This document shows, in pieces, positions 44,248 through 53,500 of a DNA stretch of 64,000 bases (positions within the stretch are counted from its first letter, which is position 1; the number at the start of each line of letters is the position of its first letter). The notes beneath the pieces are model-generated. The model was not told the DNA's origin. It saw nothing but the letters and a program-made list of their open reading frames with translations, and did no database searches. A program made the translations under genes and the position numbers. Source of the DNA: Prevotella sp. P2-180. GTDB taxonomy: Bacteria; Bacteroidota; Bacteroidia; Bacteroidales; Bacteroidaceae. The stretch is taken from assembly GCF_002251435.1 (NCBI RefSeq), contig NZ_NPJI01000034.1, forward strand, positions 82,946-146,945, read 5' to 3'.

Positions 44248-45012
44248 ATGAATATCCAGCAAGTAAGAAACGCAACGATAATCGTTGAATATGGGGGAAA
44301 GAAAATTCTGATCGACCCCATGTTGGGAAAGAAAGGCTGCATGCCTCCTTTCCCCTTTAGTAGAAATCAACACCTGCGCAACCCACTTCATGAACTACCT
44401 TTTCCTGTAGAAGAGATGCTAAAAGGTGTAGATGCGGTATTGCTTACCCATCTGCACGATGACCATATCGATGAGGCGGCCTATGAAATGATACCTAAAG
44501 ATATGCGATTTTTTGTGCAAGACGAAAACAATCGGCAGGTGGTGATGTCGCATGGATTTAATCATGTGGAAGTTGTCAGCGACAATACAAGGGTTGGGGA
44601 AGTGAGCATACAAAAGGCCGAAAGCCAGCATGGTAATTTCATCATGAAGTATCCTGCCGGACATACAGCGGGTTATGTATTCACTCATCCACAAGAAAAG
44701 ACGCTCTATCACGCCGGAGATACCATCTGGTATGCTGGTGTAAAGCGCAATTTGAAGCGTTTTCGCCCCGAGGTTATCACCCTTAATGCAGGTGGCAATG
44801 GCTTTCACTTGGGTGGACGCGTTATTATGAACGATGAAGATGTGGTAAAAGTTGCTGCAGCTGCACCTGATTCAAAGATATTTGTGACGCATCTTGAAGG
44901 CGTGAACCATAATAGCGTGACGCATGAAATGGTGAGAAAACGTGCGAAAGTGGCAGGAATTTTAGACCGCGTCTTTATTCCTGAAGACGGTGAAAAGGTA
45001 GAGGATTTGTAA
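44248..45012 (+). CDS. MBL-fold metallohydrolase (UlaG-like)
   Basis: 254 residues: VRNATIIVEYGGKKILIDPM, LLTHLHDDHID zinc motif, LYHAGDTIWY, FVTHLEGVNH. Beta-lactamase-fold hydrolase of the UlaG/L-ascorbate-6-P lactonase-like group. Likely co-transcribed with the cupin gene and ended by the hairpin at 45018. Confidence 0.88.
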   Translation: MNIQQVRNATIIVEYGGKKILIDPMLGKKGCMPPFPFSRNQHLRNPLHELPFPVEEMLKGVDAVLLTHLHDDHIDEAAYEMIPKDMRFFVQDENNRQVVMSHGFNHVEVVSDNTRVGEVSIQKAESQHGNFIMKYPAGHTAGYVFTHPQEKTLYHAGDTIWYAGVKRNLKRFRPEVITLNAGGNGFHLGGRVIMNDEDVVKVAAAAPDSKIFVTHLEGVNHNSVTHEMVRKRAKVAGILDRVFIPEDGEKVEDL

Positions 45013-45017
45013 AGAAT

Positions 45018-45055
45018 TGAGTCCACTTGAATCTTGACTTTTTCAAGTGGACTCA
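45018..45055 (+). terminator. Hairpin after MBL gene
   Basis: TGAGTCCACTTGAA (45018-45031) pairs perfectly with TTCAAGTGGACTCA (45042-45055) followed by GTTATTTAT. Confidence 0.85.
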
Positions 45056-45089
45056 GTTATTTATAATAGTGTTGCAGAATTAAGTATAA

Positions 45090-45473
45090 ATGAATAGTAT
45101 TGACATAGAAAATTTCTTAGACAGGAAAGGGATTAAGCCCACTTCCAACCTGACTTTCCAAGCCACTGGCCGTTATAACTCGCGACGTATCACCGCACAG
45201 GGCACGCTGGAATCCGATTGGGATGTCGAAGCTGGGGCACGCAAAAATATCGGTTCCTGGGGCATATCGCTTCTCTGCAAGGATATTTTCAACTCAAAAG
45301 AGACGAACAATGTCATTTACGGAAACGGCTACACGCGGTCAATCCGCAAATGGTCGGGAGGTCGCACATTACGTCTGTCAGTCACCTATACCTTCGGAAA
45401 ATCCGACAGTCATGAGCATAATCACCACAACCACATCGACACCGGTGGCTACGGAGAAGAGCATCATCATTAA
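45090..45473 (+). pseudogene. C-terminal remnant of a TonB-dependent receptor with His-rich tail
   Basis: 127 codons. Beta-barrel strands with hairpin pattern (LTFQATGRYNSRRITAQGTL, GISLLCKDIFNSKETNN, TLRLSVTYTFGK) match the last strands of an outer-membrane beta-barrel family receptor (about 750+ residues when intact). The end HEHNHHNHID...GEEHHH is unusual and could bind zinc or copper. No signal peptide or plug domain, hence a remnant; the ATG may be fortuitous. Confidence 0.7.
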
Positions 45474-45501
45474 ATTAGGTAAAGTATAATATTATATATA
45501 T

Positions 45502-46341
45502 ATGATTAAAGCATTGTTTTTTGATATAGACGGGACATTGGTGAGTTTCAGAACTCACAAGATTCCCCAATCAACAGTAGAAGCCATAACTATGGCGAAA
45601 AATATGGGCATCAAAGTTTATATATCTACCGGACGTCCCCGCCAGTTGATAGACAATATCAATGAGATTAGTCATTTGGTGGACGGGTATATTACCGTAA
45701 ACGGTGCTTATTGTTTCGAGGGAGAGGAAATTATATCATTTCATCCGATACCAGAAGCGAATGTACGAAAAGTATTGTCTTTGGCTGATGAAATGAACTT
45801 TGCCTGTATGGTGGTTGGCAAGAATGATTTGGTTATGTATCACGACAACGAAAGTGCCGACCGCATTTTCCGGCAAATGCTTAACGTGCACGGACTGAGT
45901 GAAGATGTGCCTGTGGAATCTGTCTTAGAGCAATCCGTTCTACAACTCACTCCCGTAATTTCACAGGAGGACGAGGAACTGATTATGCGGAGCCTCCCGG
46001 ACTGCACGTCATGCAGGTGGCATCCAGACTTTGCGGATGTCACTATGAAAAGTGCGGACAAGGGTATGGGGCTTTCTGTAATCATTGCCCGTCATGGCAT
46101 CAAAATAGAGGAAACGATGGCTTTCGGAGACGGAGGCAACGACATGTCCATTATCAAGAAAGCAGGTATCGGCGTTGCCATGGGCAACGCCAACGAACCG
46201 CTGAAGGATGTCGCTGACTATATCACGGATTCTGTCGATGAAGATGGAATCTATAAGGCATTGAAACGTTGGATATTCCCAAAGCTTGGATGTCTCATAT
46301 TCTTTATATGGATGTTTCATTTTTACGGTATTTATGTATAG
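45502..46341 (+). CDS. Cof-type HAD phosphatase
   Basis: 279 residues. FFDIDGTLVSF (nucleophile Asp), ISTGRPRQLI, SADKGMGLSVI and AFGDGGNDMSII give all four HAD motifs, with the type IIB cap between. Dephosphorylates sugar phosphates or cofactors in the cytoplasm. The last about 15 residues (GCLIFFIWMFHFYGIYV) are hydrophobic and unlike the family, suggesting a small 3' frameshift. Confidence 0.92.
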   Translation: MIKALFFDIDGTLVSFRTHKIPQSTVEAITMAKNMGIKVYISTGRPRQLIDNINEISHLVDGYITVNGAYCFEGEEIISFHPIPEANVRKVLSLADEMNFACMVVGKNDLVMYHDNESADRIFRQMLNVHGLSEDVPVESVLEQSVLQLTPVISQEDEELIMRSLPDCTSCRWHPDFADVTMKSADKGMGLSVIIARHGIKIEETMAFGDGGNDMSIIKKAGIGVAMGNANEPLKDVADYITDSVDEDGIYKALKRWIFPKLGCLIFFIWMFHFYGIYV

Positions 46342-46365
46342 AAGATTGTTCGCAACTTGCAATAT

Positions 46366-46401
46366 ACCATTGCGTCACCCAATATTAGGTGATGCAATGG
46401 T
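46366..46401. terminator. Bidirectional terminator between HAD and sirtuin-like genes
   Basis: ACCATTGCGTCACC (46366-46379) pairs with GGTGATGCAATGGT (46388-46401), one G-T pair, between two convergent genes. Confidence 0.8.
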
Positions 46402-46434
46402 AGTAGATTTAAATTCCTTCATCGGAGGGGACAA

Positions 46435-47112
46435 TCATTGCCGCAATCTGTTTAACGTTATGGCGATGTCGCCGGGCAATGCTATTGACTTGCCGGCTAT
46501 TTCCTCCGGGATATACAGCTCATGTGGTAGGTTGAGTGTGATGTAGGTGGCATTTGGTTCATGTTCCACAAGCTGCATCAAAGGTTGTTTGATGATGCGG
46601 TTGCGACTTCCGATACCCAGTTCCAAAACTACAAGGCGTTTGCCCGTATATTGCGAGAGAAAGCTATTCACTACGCCCTGCTTGTTGTCGGGCTGTTTCC
46701 CTTGAAGCAGATGAGTGAATGTTCCTTCAATCTCCCACACACAGGCGGGGTCAAATCCTGACAACTCAAGATGCATGTCGCCATTGGTGGTAAGGATGAA
46801 ATGGGGCTTGTCGCCGATTATCGCACGCAGATTGTCCATCACCTGCGAAGGGCGGTAGTCTTTCACCCAATACTCCACCAATCGGCTTAAAAACTCGTGG
46901 CGGTCGAATTCCGACGGATAGTTGTGGAAACAGCCGTCGAGAACACTGTGTATGCCAAACCGTTGACGGAAACTTCCGAATTGCGAACGGAACATTTCAT
47001 TGTCGGCAAAAATGTTGTAGCCTTCGGCTATAGACAGTCCGTTGCTGGCTCCGATAAGTATGGCATCTGCCTGACGCAACGCGTGACAGGCCTTTTCGAT
47101 AAGTTCTTTCAT
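46435..47112 (-). CDS. Sirtuin-like protein without zinc cysteines
   Basis: 226 residues from ATG 47112 (MKELIEKACHALRQADAILI). NAD-fold marks: LIGASNGLSIAEGY and FILTTNGDMHLELSG. It lacks the four zinc Cys seen in the neighbour and has WEIEGTF where sirtuins have the catalytic His-Gly. The end (EIAGKSIALPGDIAITLNRL) is clearly paralogous to the next gene. Probably a catalytically divergent partner. The genes are 2 bp apart, so one operon. Confidence 0.72.
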   Translation of the reverse strand: MKELIEKACHALRQADAILIGASNGLSIAEGYNIFADNEMFRSQFGSFRQRFGIHSVLDGCFHNYPSEFDRHEFLSRLVEYWVKDYRPSQVMDNLRAIIGDKPHFILTTNGDMHLELSGFDPACVWEIEGTFTHLLQGKQPDNKQGVVNSFLSQYTGKRLVVLELGIGSRNRIIKQPLMQLVEHEPNATYITLNLPHELYIPEEIAGKSIALPGDIAITLNRLRQ

Positions 47113-47114
47113 GG

Positions 47115-48017
47115 TCAATATATTCTGCTTGGATTGAAAATAGTACTTTGTTCTTCTCGTTTCAAACCATCTGTCGGCTTGCCCAACAAGGATTTCAACG
47201 CAAAAGCGATATCCTCGTTCACGGCAAGGCTCTTGCCGGCTATTTCCTTTGGAATGATGGCGTGCTGCGGATTGATCGGTACATAGGTAGCATGAGGCCA
47301 CTGGTACACCATGTTCATGAAAGGCTCCTTTATGAACATCGGGGTCATCATGCCCACGCCCAATTCCAGAAACAGTGTCTTGCGCTGGGAGTTGGCTTGC
47401 AGGAAACTCATATATCGTTGCAGTTCCTTTTTGTAAAAACAGCCTTGCAGGAATTCACGTGACCTGACCCATACATCCATCTCCCCGCCACAGACAGGAC
47501 AACGGGGAATGTATTCCTTTGGCAGGCAGTCGTTCACCATTTTATCGTTCAGTTCCATGACCATGTCCTTGTTGTAGTAGATAGTATCATGACAGCACTC
47601 CTTGCATTGGAAATACCGCCAGTCGCCCTGCAAGCGGGTAATCCGATCCTCCGGGAACACCCTGTAAAATTGTGCGTCTTGATTGGTAGTCACGATGTAA
47701 TAGTTCTTTCCTTCCAACAGTTCGGCAAGATCGGTGTAGGTTTCGCCTGTTTCGCATTCATACACGTATTTGATGGTGCGAAGTTGCAGCGTCCAGTGTT
47801 CACCCTTTGTCATCCGTTGATTATAAAAGCCGTCGAACATGTTCCTGAACCCGTATTTCTCTCTTAACGAACCAGCCAGTTGCCTGAACACATCATCGTC
47901 TTGGTAGTAAAACCTGAATCCCGAAGCCGCCGACATACCCGAAGCTCCTCCCACCACAATGGCATCAGCTTCCTCAATCTTGCTCTTTAATACGTCAAGT
48001 AGTCTTTCTTTATCCAT
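47115..48017 (-). CDS. Sirtuin-like (SIR2-family) protein with zinc site
   Basis: 300 residues: VVGGASGMSAASGFRFYY (NAD loop), YYIVTTNQDAQF, zinc pairs CKECC and CPVCGGEMD, and ELGVGMMTP. At the catalytic position it has LQGD rather than the usual HG; a Gln there recalls the macrodomain-linked SirTM (ADP-ribosylating) class, but no macrodomain, GcvH or lipoate ligase gene is adjacent. Deacylase versus ADP-ribosyltransferase activity is open. Confidence 0.8.
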   Translation of the reverse strand: MDKERLLDVLKSKIEEADAIVVGGASGMSAASGFRFYYQDDDVFRQLAGSLREKYGFRNMFDGFYNQRMTKGEHWTLQLRTIKYVYECETGETYTDLAELLEGKNYYIVTTNQDAQFYRVFPEDRITRLQGDWRYFQCKECCHDTIYYNKDMVMELNDKMVNDCLPKEYIPRCPVCGGEMDVWVRSREFLQGCFYKKELQRYMSFLQANSQRKTLFLELGVGMMTPMFIKEPFMNMVYQWPHATYVPINPQHAIIPKEIAGKSLAVNEDIAFALKSLLGKPTDGLKREEQSTIFNPSRIY

Positions 48018-48032
48018 AACATACTTGATTTT

Positions 48033-49262
48033 TTAAGAGACAACATCAAAACCAGCATTTCTGACGGCAGACACCACATCTTCCGCGTTATGTTCTCCCT
48101 CGACCGTGGCTATACCCGTGGAGAGATTCACGTCCACTTGTTTTACTCCCTTTACCGAACTGATGCTTTTTGCCACTGTTGCCTGACAGTGCGAGCAGTT
48201 CATACCCTTGATTGTATATTCCTTTGTCATTGCTGAAACTGTTATATGGTTATGTTTATGCCCTTTAATGAAAGTCACTACCAAAAGGATGACCAAAACG
48301 GCAGAGCTTGCCGTGGACAGCAGGCTGAACGCATGCTCTTTTCCTGCCATAGCCTGTGCGTTTCCAATCGTGAACCAGTCGGCAGGAAGTACATAGTCGA
48401 TTATCAGCCCGAAGGTCATTGCTCCGACCACGATAGATGCCAGATAGATAATAGCCGATTTGCGTCCCATCTCTCGTGAGATGAGCGTGAACGAAGCAAA
48501 GTTTGCTGCGGGTCCAGCCATCAGCAATACCAGTGCCGTTCCGGGAGACAGTCCCTTGATCATCAGTGACAAGGCGATGGGAATGGAGCCGGTGGCGCAT
48601 ACATACATGGGAATGGCGATTACCAGTACCGTAACCATCGACAACAAAGGCTTGCTGCCGATGACGGCGAAGAAATCCGCAGGCACATATACCGTTATCA
48701 GTGCGGCGATGACAAGACCGGCAACGAGCCAGCCTCCGATGCTTCCTACGAGGTCGATGAACCCATAGCGCAAGGCGTTAAGCAACTTTCGCCCGAATCC
48801 CTTGTGCTCTGCTACATTCTCTACATTCGGTTGGCAACAGATACGTACAGCGTTTTTGCGCTCCGACCTTCCGACTGCTATTCCACCGAGCACTGCGGTG
48901 ACAAGCGCGGCGATAGGACGGATGACGGCGAATGCCGGGCCGAGTAGCGACCATGTCGCGGCAATGCTGTCAAGGCCGGTCTGCGGAGTGGCTACCAAAA
49001 AAGAAGTGGATGCCGCACGCGATGCACCATTGCGGCGCATGGAGATGGCTGCAGGCAGCACACCGCAGGAGCATAAAGGCAAGGGAATGCCGACAGCTGC
49101 CGATTTCACTACAGAACGCCAGTCTGTTCCTGCCAAATGGCGGGCAAACGTCTTTTGAGGCACAAAGGCGTGCATCAGTCCGGCGATGAAGAATCCCAGC
49201 AAGATGTATGGTGACATCTCGTTGAGCATGAACAATAATGAGTTTAATAATTCCATATTCAT
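48033..49262 (-). CDS. SO_0444-type Cu/Zn efflux permease with C-terminal HMA domain
   Basis: About 409 residues from ATG 49262; a start at 49283 is excluded because it overlaps the promoter. Permease part: eight or so transmembrane helices with repeated motif (PLPLCSCGVLPAAISMRRNG and LLMAGPAANFASFTLI). The C-terminal about 67 residues are a heavy-metal-associated domain with GMNCSHC. Exports Cu or Zn across the inner membrane. The divergent AraC gene is 90 bp away on the same strand upstream and may regulate it. Confidence 0.9.
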   Translation of the reverse strand: MNMELLNSLLFMLNEMSPYILLGFFIAGLMHAFVPQKTFARHLAGTDWRSVVKSAAVGIPLPLCSCGVLPAAISMRRNGASRAASTSFLVATPQTGLDSIAATWSLLGPAFAVIRPIAALVTAVLGGIAVGRSERKNAVRICCQPNVENVAEHKGFGRKLLNALRYGFIDLVGSIGGWLVAGLVIAALITVYVPADFFAVIGSKPLLSMVTVLVIAIPMYVCATGSIPIALSLMIKGLSPGTALVLLMAGPAANFASFTLISREMGRKSAIIYLASIVVGAMTFGLIIDYVLPADWFTIGNAQAMAGKEHAFSLLSTASSAVLVILLVVTFIKGHKHNHITVSAMTKEYTIKGMNCSHCQATVAKSISSVKGVKQVDVNLSTGIATVEGEHNAEDVVSAVRNAGFDVVS

Positions 49263-49280
49263 TGATTTTATTTCTGCCTG

Positions 49281-49288
49281 CAAAGGTA
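49281..49288 (-). promoter_or_regulatory. Promoter of the Cu/Zn permease
   Basis: The reverse strand reads TACCTTTGCAGG, 19 bp before ATG 49262, giving a very short leader. Confidence 0.65.
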
Positions 49289-49351
49289 TTGCGTTTTAAC
49301 CTTTTAGCAGATACCAAAACAGAATCAACTACTACCATATTGATAATCTGG

Positions 49352-50275
49352 CTATGAAACCCCATTATTCTTGACCTCTTCCATGAACTCCCCGACAGTC
49401 GTTCCCGTCTGTTGCTTGAAGAACCGCATCAGGTGATTGGGAGCTGAGAATTGCAATTTATAGGCTATTTCCTTTACGGATAAATCTGAAAAGAGCAAAT
49501 CGTTCTTTATCTCCTGCAACAGCCTTTGTTTCAAAAGATGCACGGCAGTCACTCCGAATTCGTTTTCCACGGCTTTGTTAAGGGCAATTCTGCTGATGCC
49601 CATCATTGAGGCATAATCGTTTACCCGAATGTGTTGACGGATATTTTTCTCCAACAGTTCCTTGTACCTGAAAGCGTAATTGTTAAGCGGAAGGCGCAAG
49701 GGCAGGTTGAACATCTTGGCGTAATAGCGGTTCAGCAGCAACAGGAACTCATACAAATAGGCCACAATCATGTGGTAACTGTCAGCGACAGGCGACAATA
49801 GTTCCGACTTCATTTTTTGGAGCAGCGTAAGGAAGAACCTCATTTGCTCCGCATCCATACCGAAGCATGGCGGGTTGTCGCTTTGATAGCAATACAGCAA
49901 CCTGTACATAAAATATTTGTCGGAGATAAAGTTATAGATAAACTCTTCTTGGAATATAAGAAAGGTGTAATCAAGCTCTTCCATCTGCACGTGCCATTCC
50001 TGCCGCTTGAACGGAGGGATAATCAGAACGCAGTTGTCGTGCAGTACGATTTTGTCTCCGTCAAGGAACATAAATCCTGATGCCTGGCGGAAAAAATAAA
50101 ACTCAAAGAAGTCGGTCTTATACCTCTCATGCAGGTTAAACCACCCTTGTCTTTCATTGCTGTCGGCGGTATTGAGCATGAAGTCCACACCGCATGCGCT
50201 TTTGGTATATTTCAATAGCGAAATGTGGCTTGCTGTCTTGTAAGGGAAAATCCCCATCTGGTTCTTGTATGTCAT
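49352..50275 (-). CDS. AraC-family transcriptional regulator
   Basis: 307 residues. N-terminal cupin-like sensing domain (GDKIVLHDNCVLIIPPFKRQEW) and C-terminal double HTH (YASMMGISRIALNKAVENEF; DLSVKEIAYKLQFSAPNHLM; FFKQQTGTTVGEF). Located just upstream of the metal-export gene on the same strand; control of it is plausible, not shown. A TAATTTTG -7 element is at 50317-50310. Confidence 0.92.
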   Translation of the reverse strand: MTYKNQMGIFPYKTASHISLLKYTKSACGVDFMLNTADSNERQGWFNLHERYKTDFFEFYFFRQASGFMFLDGDKIVLHDNCVLIIPPFKRQEWHVQMEELDYTFLIFQEEFIYNFISDKYFMYRLLYCYQSDNPPCFGMDAEQMRFFLTLLQKMKSELLSPVADSYHMIVAYLYEFLLLLNRYYAKMFNLPLRLPLNNYAFRYKELLEKNIRQHIRVNDYASMMGISRIALNKAVENEFGVTAVHLLKQRLLQEIKNDLLFSDLSVKEIAYKLQFSAPNHLMRFFKQQTGTTVGEFMEEVKNNGVS

Positions 50276-50309
50276 TGCGATTTTGTTATTATTGATATTT
50301 CACTGGTTG

Positions 50310-50317
50310 CAAAATTA
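50310..50317 (-). promoter_or_regulatory. -7 element for AraC gene
   Basis: The reverse strand reads TAATTTTGCAACC, 35 bp before the start codon. Confidence 0.55.
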
Positions 50318-50366
50318 GCGTATTTATCTGAAATATAGCTGAAGTTTTCGTATTATTTATATCAAA

Positions 50367-50702
50367 CCTTCATTCCGCAACACTTTGATTTAATTTTATT
50401 TATAAGTTCCTGAGCAACAAAAAGTTGTTCAGGATTTTGCCATGTCAGATTTTTCACTTATCTTAGTGTTGCAATTCAAAACAAGCGTAAATCGTAACAA
50501 GACATGGCAAAGGTACAAATATAATCTGAAAAACTCACACCTTTTGGAGGAATTTTTTCAATCATGGAGCAATTTGACTCCATGCTTTCACCTATTATCG
50601 ACCAGACACTTGGTCAGAGATGCCGCAGTATCATCGGATACCAGTACAGCGAAATTATTCGTTCTCTGATGAGCGTATACTTCTGTGGCGGTTCAAGGGT
50701 GA
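50367..50702 (+). mobile_element. IS1380 5' fragment, degraded
   Basis: Begins with the inverted repeat CCTTCATTCCGCAA, has the CTGAGCAAC hairpin and the transposase start, but with an indel and stop near 50510-50560 (the later frame reads MEQFDSMLSPIIDQTLGQRC then EIIRSLMSVYFCGGS) and breaks off at about 50695. The rest is absent. 50703-50802 is AT-rich filler without features. Confidence 0.85.
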
Positions 50703-50802
50703 CCTGTCCCCTGTACCGATATCGCCGTTTTTTTTGTTTTCTTAATGATTAATGAACTGTAATAAGAAAAATGCGCTTAATTAACAACTATTAATACTTA
50801 AT

Positions 50803-52261
50803 GTAACTACTCAGGTAGGTTTGTCGTACTCCCCCATGCACAACTTCCCTCGTTGCAACCAACGAGAGTAAATCGTTCTTTTACAAAATATGAAGCTGTT
50901 TATAATGTCAGCATGCTCGGTTTGAGCTGTGCTATTAATTGCAACTCACGGAACGGAGAAAGATCTTGCTTTTTGGCAGTATCAATGACGGAGTGTATTA
51001 CTGCATACGTTTCGGCTCCAAGGAACGTACGGAAAAGTCCTGCGACTTTCTGCTTCGTCTTTGCCGGTCTAACTGCCCGTTCACTTGCATTATTGTCATA
51101 TGGGACATCAGGGTTGTCAAGGAAAGTGAAGATATAGTCCTTTTTACCAGACAATCCCTTCTGCATACCAGCAAACTCCTTGTCATCAGTTCCAAGAGGT
51201 CCGTCAAGTAGTTCGTCCAGTCGTTTTTTCAACCCTTCACGGTCTATTTCGTCCCATGCTTTTTCTCTGCGTTGCTTCATTGCGTCTGTTATGAGATTGA
51301 GCATGTCCTTGGGCCATTGGTTTTCAGGTTGCAACTCTGTCAGATAAACGAGATTATCTATACCCGTCTCATCTGCGCCAGCTACTGGAGACTTGCCTAT
51401 CTTTGACTTGATTCTCTCGTAAAGTGCTCTTGCCCGCTTGGTCATCCTTTGCACTATATTGTTGATCGTACCCTCACTCATGTCTATATGGAACATATCA
51501 TTCATGAGCCTTTTGATACGCTGGTATGATACAGCGTGCTCTTCACAAAGATATACAACCAGGGCCTGTACATTCGGGCCGTAGAATACGTCTCCATTTA
51601 CACCTTCCGGAAACTCGCTTCATACAGTATGCCCACAATTAGGGCAAACCTTCTCCAATATGGAGTACTGGGTTATGACTGGAGCCGGGAAGTTTATATC
51701 TATCATCTGGCGAGTCATCTTCTGAATACCCGAAACATTTGACAAATCTTCACCGCAGTCCGGGCAGTTGTCCAATGGTACCTCTACATAAAAATCAGCT
51801 CTCTCTTCCCTTTGCAAAGTACTTCCCTTATGTCCTGGCTGACCTCCTGACTTCTTGCCAGATGGCTCACGCAATGACTTTGTACGCTTTCTCTCCTCGG
51901 AGGCTGCAATATCTTCCTTAGACGGAGGTGTGTTGCTGTTGTGGCTATCTTTCTTTGGTTTCTCCAATTTGTCGAGACGAGCCTTAAGTGTGCAGATTTC
52001 CGCATTCTGTTTCTTGATTTTTGCAAGATCTTGTCTGTGTTGCGACTCAAGGTATCCATTACGCTTTTTCAACTCCTTATTCTCAGTCTTTATCGGAGCT
52101 ACTTCATCTTCGAGTTTTGTTAGTCTTCCTAGAATATTTCGCAATGCTTCATCAGCGTCAAGAATAACGTCAGGGTGTACGTTGTTTGTACAAGAATCCT
52201 TGCGACTCTTGGCATGTGTTTCGTCATAATATGAGTACGGCAAACCTACCTGAGTAGTTAC
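50803..52261 (-). mobile_element. IS66-family element, internally deleted
   Basis: Ends are 29-bp inverted repeats (50803-50831 starting GTAACTACTCAGGTAGGTTT, and 52233-52261) differing at one base. Length 1.46 kb, versus about 2.5 kb for intact IS66; tnpA/tnpB are absent and tnpC is broken. No 8-bp target duplication visible. Confidence 0.9.
50900..52243 (-). pseudogene. IS66 TnpC transposase, with stop and central deletion
   Basis: N part (coiled coil ELKKRNGYLESQHRQDLAKI, GKKSGGQPGHKGSTL, zinc motif CPDCGEDL) ends GHTV at an in-frame TGA near 51623; the frame continues SEFPEGVNGDVFYGPNVQAL to SPVAGADETG, then jumps to YLTELQPENQWPKDMLNLIT, losing the central DDE region. The C part (PDVPYDNNASERAVRPAKTK) is normal. 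Confidence 0.88.
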
Positions 52262-52433
52262 TTTAAAGATTAAAAAATTAAAAATTTTAAAAGGGTAAAC
52301 CCTTAAAGATATTATAGATTAAAAGATTAAAATCTTAAAAGCTGAAAGCTTAAAGATTAAGGGGGTTATGACGGGGAGTTAATGAGGTGTTATCTCATAA
52401 CTTCCAAAAGATAACTTGCCTTTTTCCGTGACA
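52262..52433. repeat. AT-rich low-complexity stretch with TTAAAGATT-type repeats
   Basis: Short direct and inverted repeats of TTAAAGATTAAAA/TTTTAATCTTAA dominate 52262-52370; small palindromes such as AAGATTAAAATCTT occur. No gene seen. Confidence 0.6.
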
Positions 52434-52579
52434 GGCGTGTGAGGTGTGTGGGGTGTGTGGGGTTTATATACTAACATTTTTATAATTTCTATTGAAGCCC
52501 TACTATATAGTAACCCTTTAATTCAATTACGCGAAAATAATATATATAATCTTACGCAACCTAACACATCTCACACGCC
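52434..52579. other. AT-rich segment between inverted GTGTG-type arrays (origin-like)
   Basis: GGCGTGTGAGGTGTGTG (52434-52450, continuing GGGTGTGTGGGG) is inverted as AACACATCTCACACGCC (52563-52579; 15 of 17 pair). The 110 bp between is AT-rich. The right arm ends 7 bp from the stop of the VirE-type remnant, the same geometry as the TGTCACGC arrays at the 3.6-8 kb element. Confidence 0.55.
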
Positions 52580-52586
52580 ATGGACC

Positions 52587-53253
52587 TCAAAACGGCATGC
52601 CCTCCTTCGGAATATCTACGTCATCAGGCATGACAGATCCGATGTCAGAGGCTGGTCGCTCAAACAACTTCCAAAACTTGCCATTATGACTACGATAGCT
52701 TACAAAACCCATGTCCTGCAGCGCTTTACCGACCTGCACTGGCGACAGGCGTACCTGGCTGCCGAAGCGGGCGACGATGTCGGAGGCGGTGAGATAGACG
52801 GCCTTCTCGTTTTCGCCAGGCTTGCGGTAGCGGGTGTTGAGCTTCGCTATCTCTTCGGAGTCGAACCAGTAGCGGAATCCGGAGTCGAGAAGATGACGGA
52901 TCTGAGAATACACGCCGACATAGTTGATGTTGGCCTTCCACGGGTTGTCGATATGATCGACTTCAAAGACGAGCGAAGGCATCGTCCTTGGTCATACGCT
53001 GCGAGTTGGTCTTCACGCAGAAATACCGTCGCAGTTCGGGCGGCAGCAGGTTGTTCATAAACGACGTCTTATACGTGCCTTGCGGACCAAGAAGTACAAA
53101 ATTTGATGGTTCACCACCTCGTCGTTCTTCTCTGTGCGGCTGATAGCCAGTAAGCGTCTCCACGATGACGTATTGCGTATTCCAAATTAATTGTTTACCT
53201 TTGCCGCGTTTTTTTAAAAGGTAACAAAACATTCGCCACATGATGCCAGCCAT
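52587..53253 (-). pseudogene. VirE / DUF3874-type primase-associated ATPase, deleted
   Basis: Part 1 (53253-52963) has a P-loop LLGPQGTYKTSF and LLPPELRRYFCVKTNSQRMT. Part 2 (52982-52587) has the C-terminal end VFEVDHIDNPWKANINYVGV, RYWFDSEEIAKLNTRYRKPG and ASDIVARFGSQVRLSPVQVG. The middle (Walker B region) is missing and the frames differ, so it is a deletion derivative. Its upstream end merges into the duplicated 300-bp segment. Confidence 0.82.
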
Positions 53254-53450
53254 GCAAGATATTTGTTTGTCTTGTTATATGCGATTTTTATGGAAATCGC
53301 ATCGTTTCTCAATAAAAAATCGTACCTTTGCACCGAAATGTCAGATACACGTGAATACTGAACAATATGAGGTGACTCTGAACAGGAAAGAAATATATGG
53401 CATTACCAATAAACATAGACGAACTGCTGAGGACGAAGGCTGGGTTTTGG
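53151..53450 (+). repeat. 300-bp duplicated promoter segment, copy B
   Basis: Nearly identical to 21953-22254, including the dyad ATGCGATTT/AAATCGCAT, TACCTTTG at 53323-53330 and a frame MALPINIDELLRTKAG (53399) that stops at 53514 after reading through unrelated sequence. Confidence 0.88.
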
Positions 53451-53500
53451 CGAAGGACAAAAGTAGAGCTTAGCCAGAGCAGAAGCCAAACTTGTTTGGA

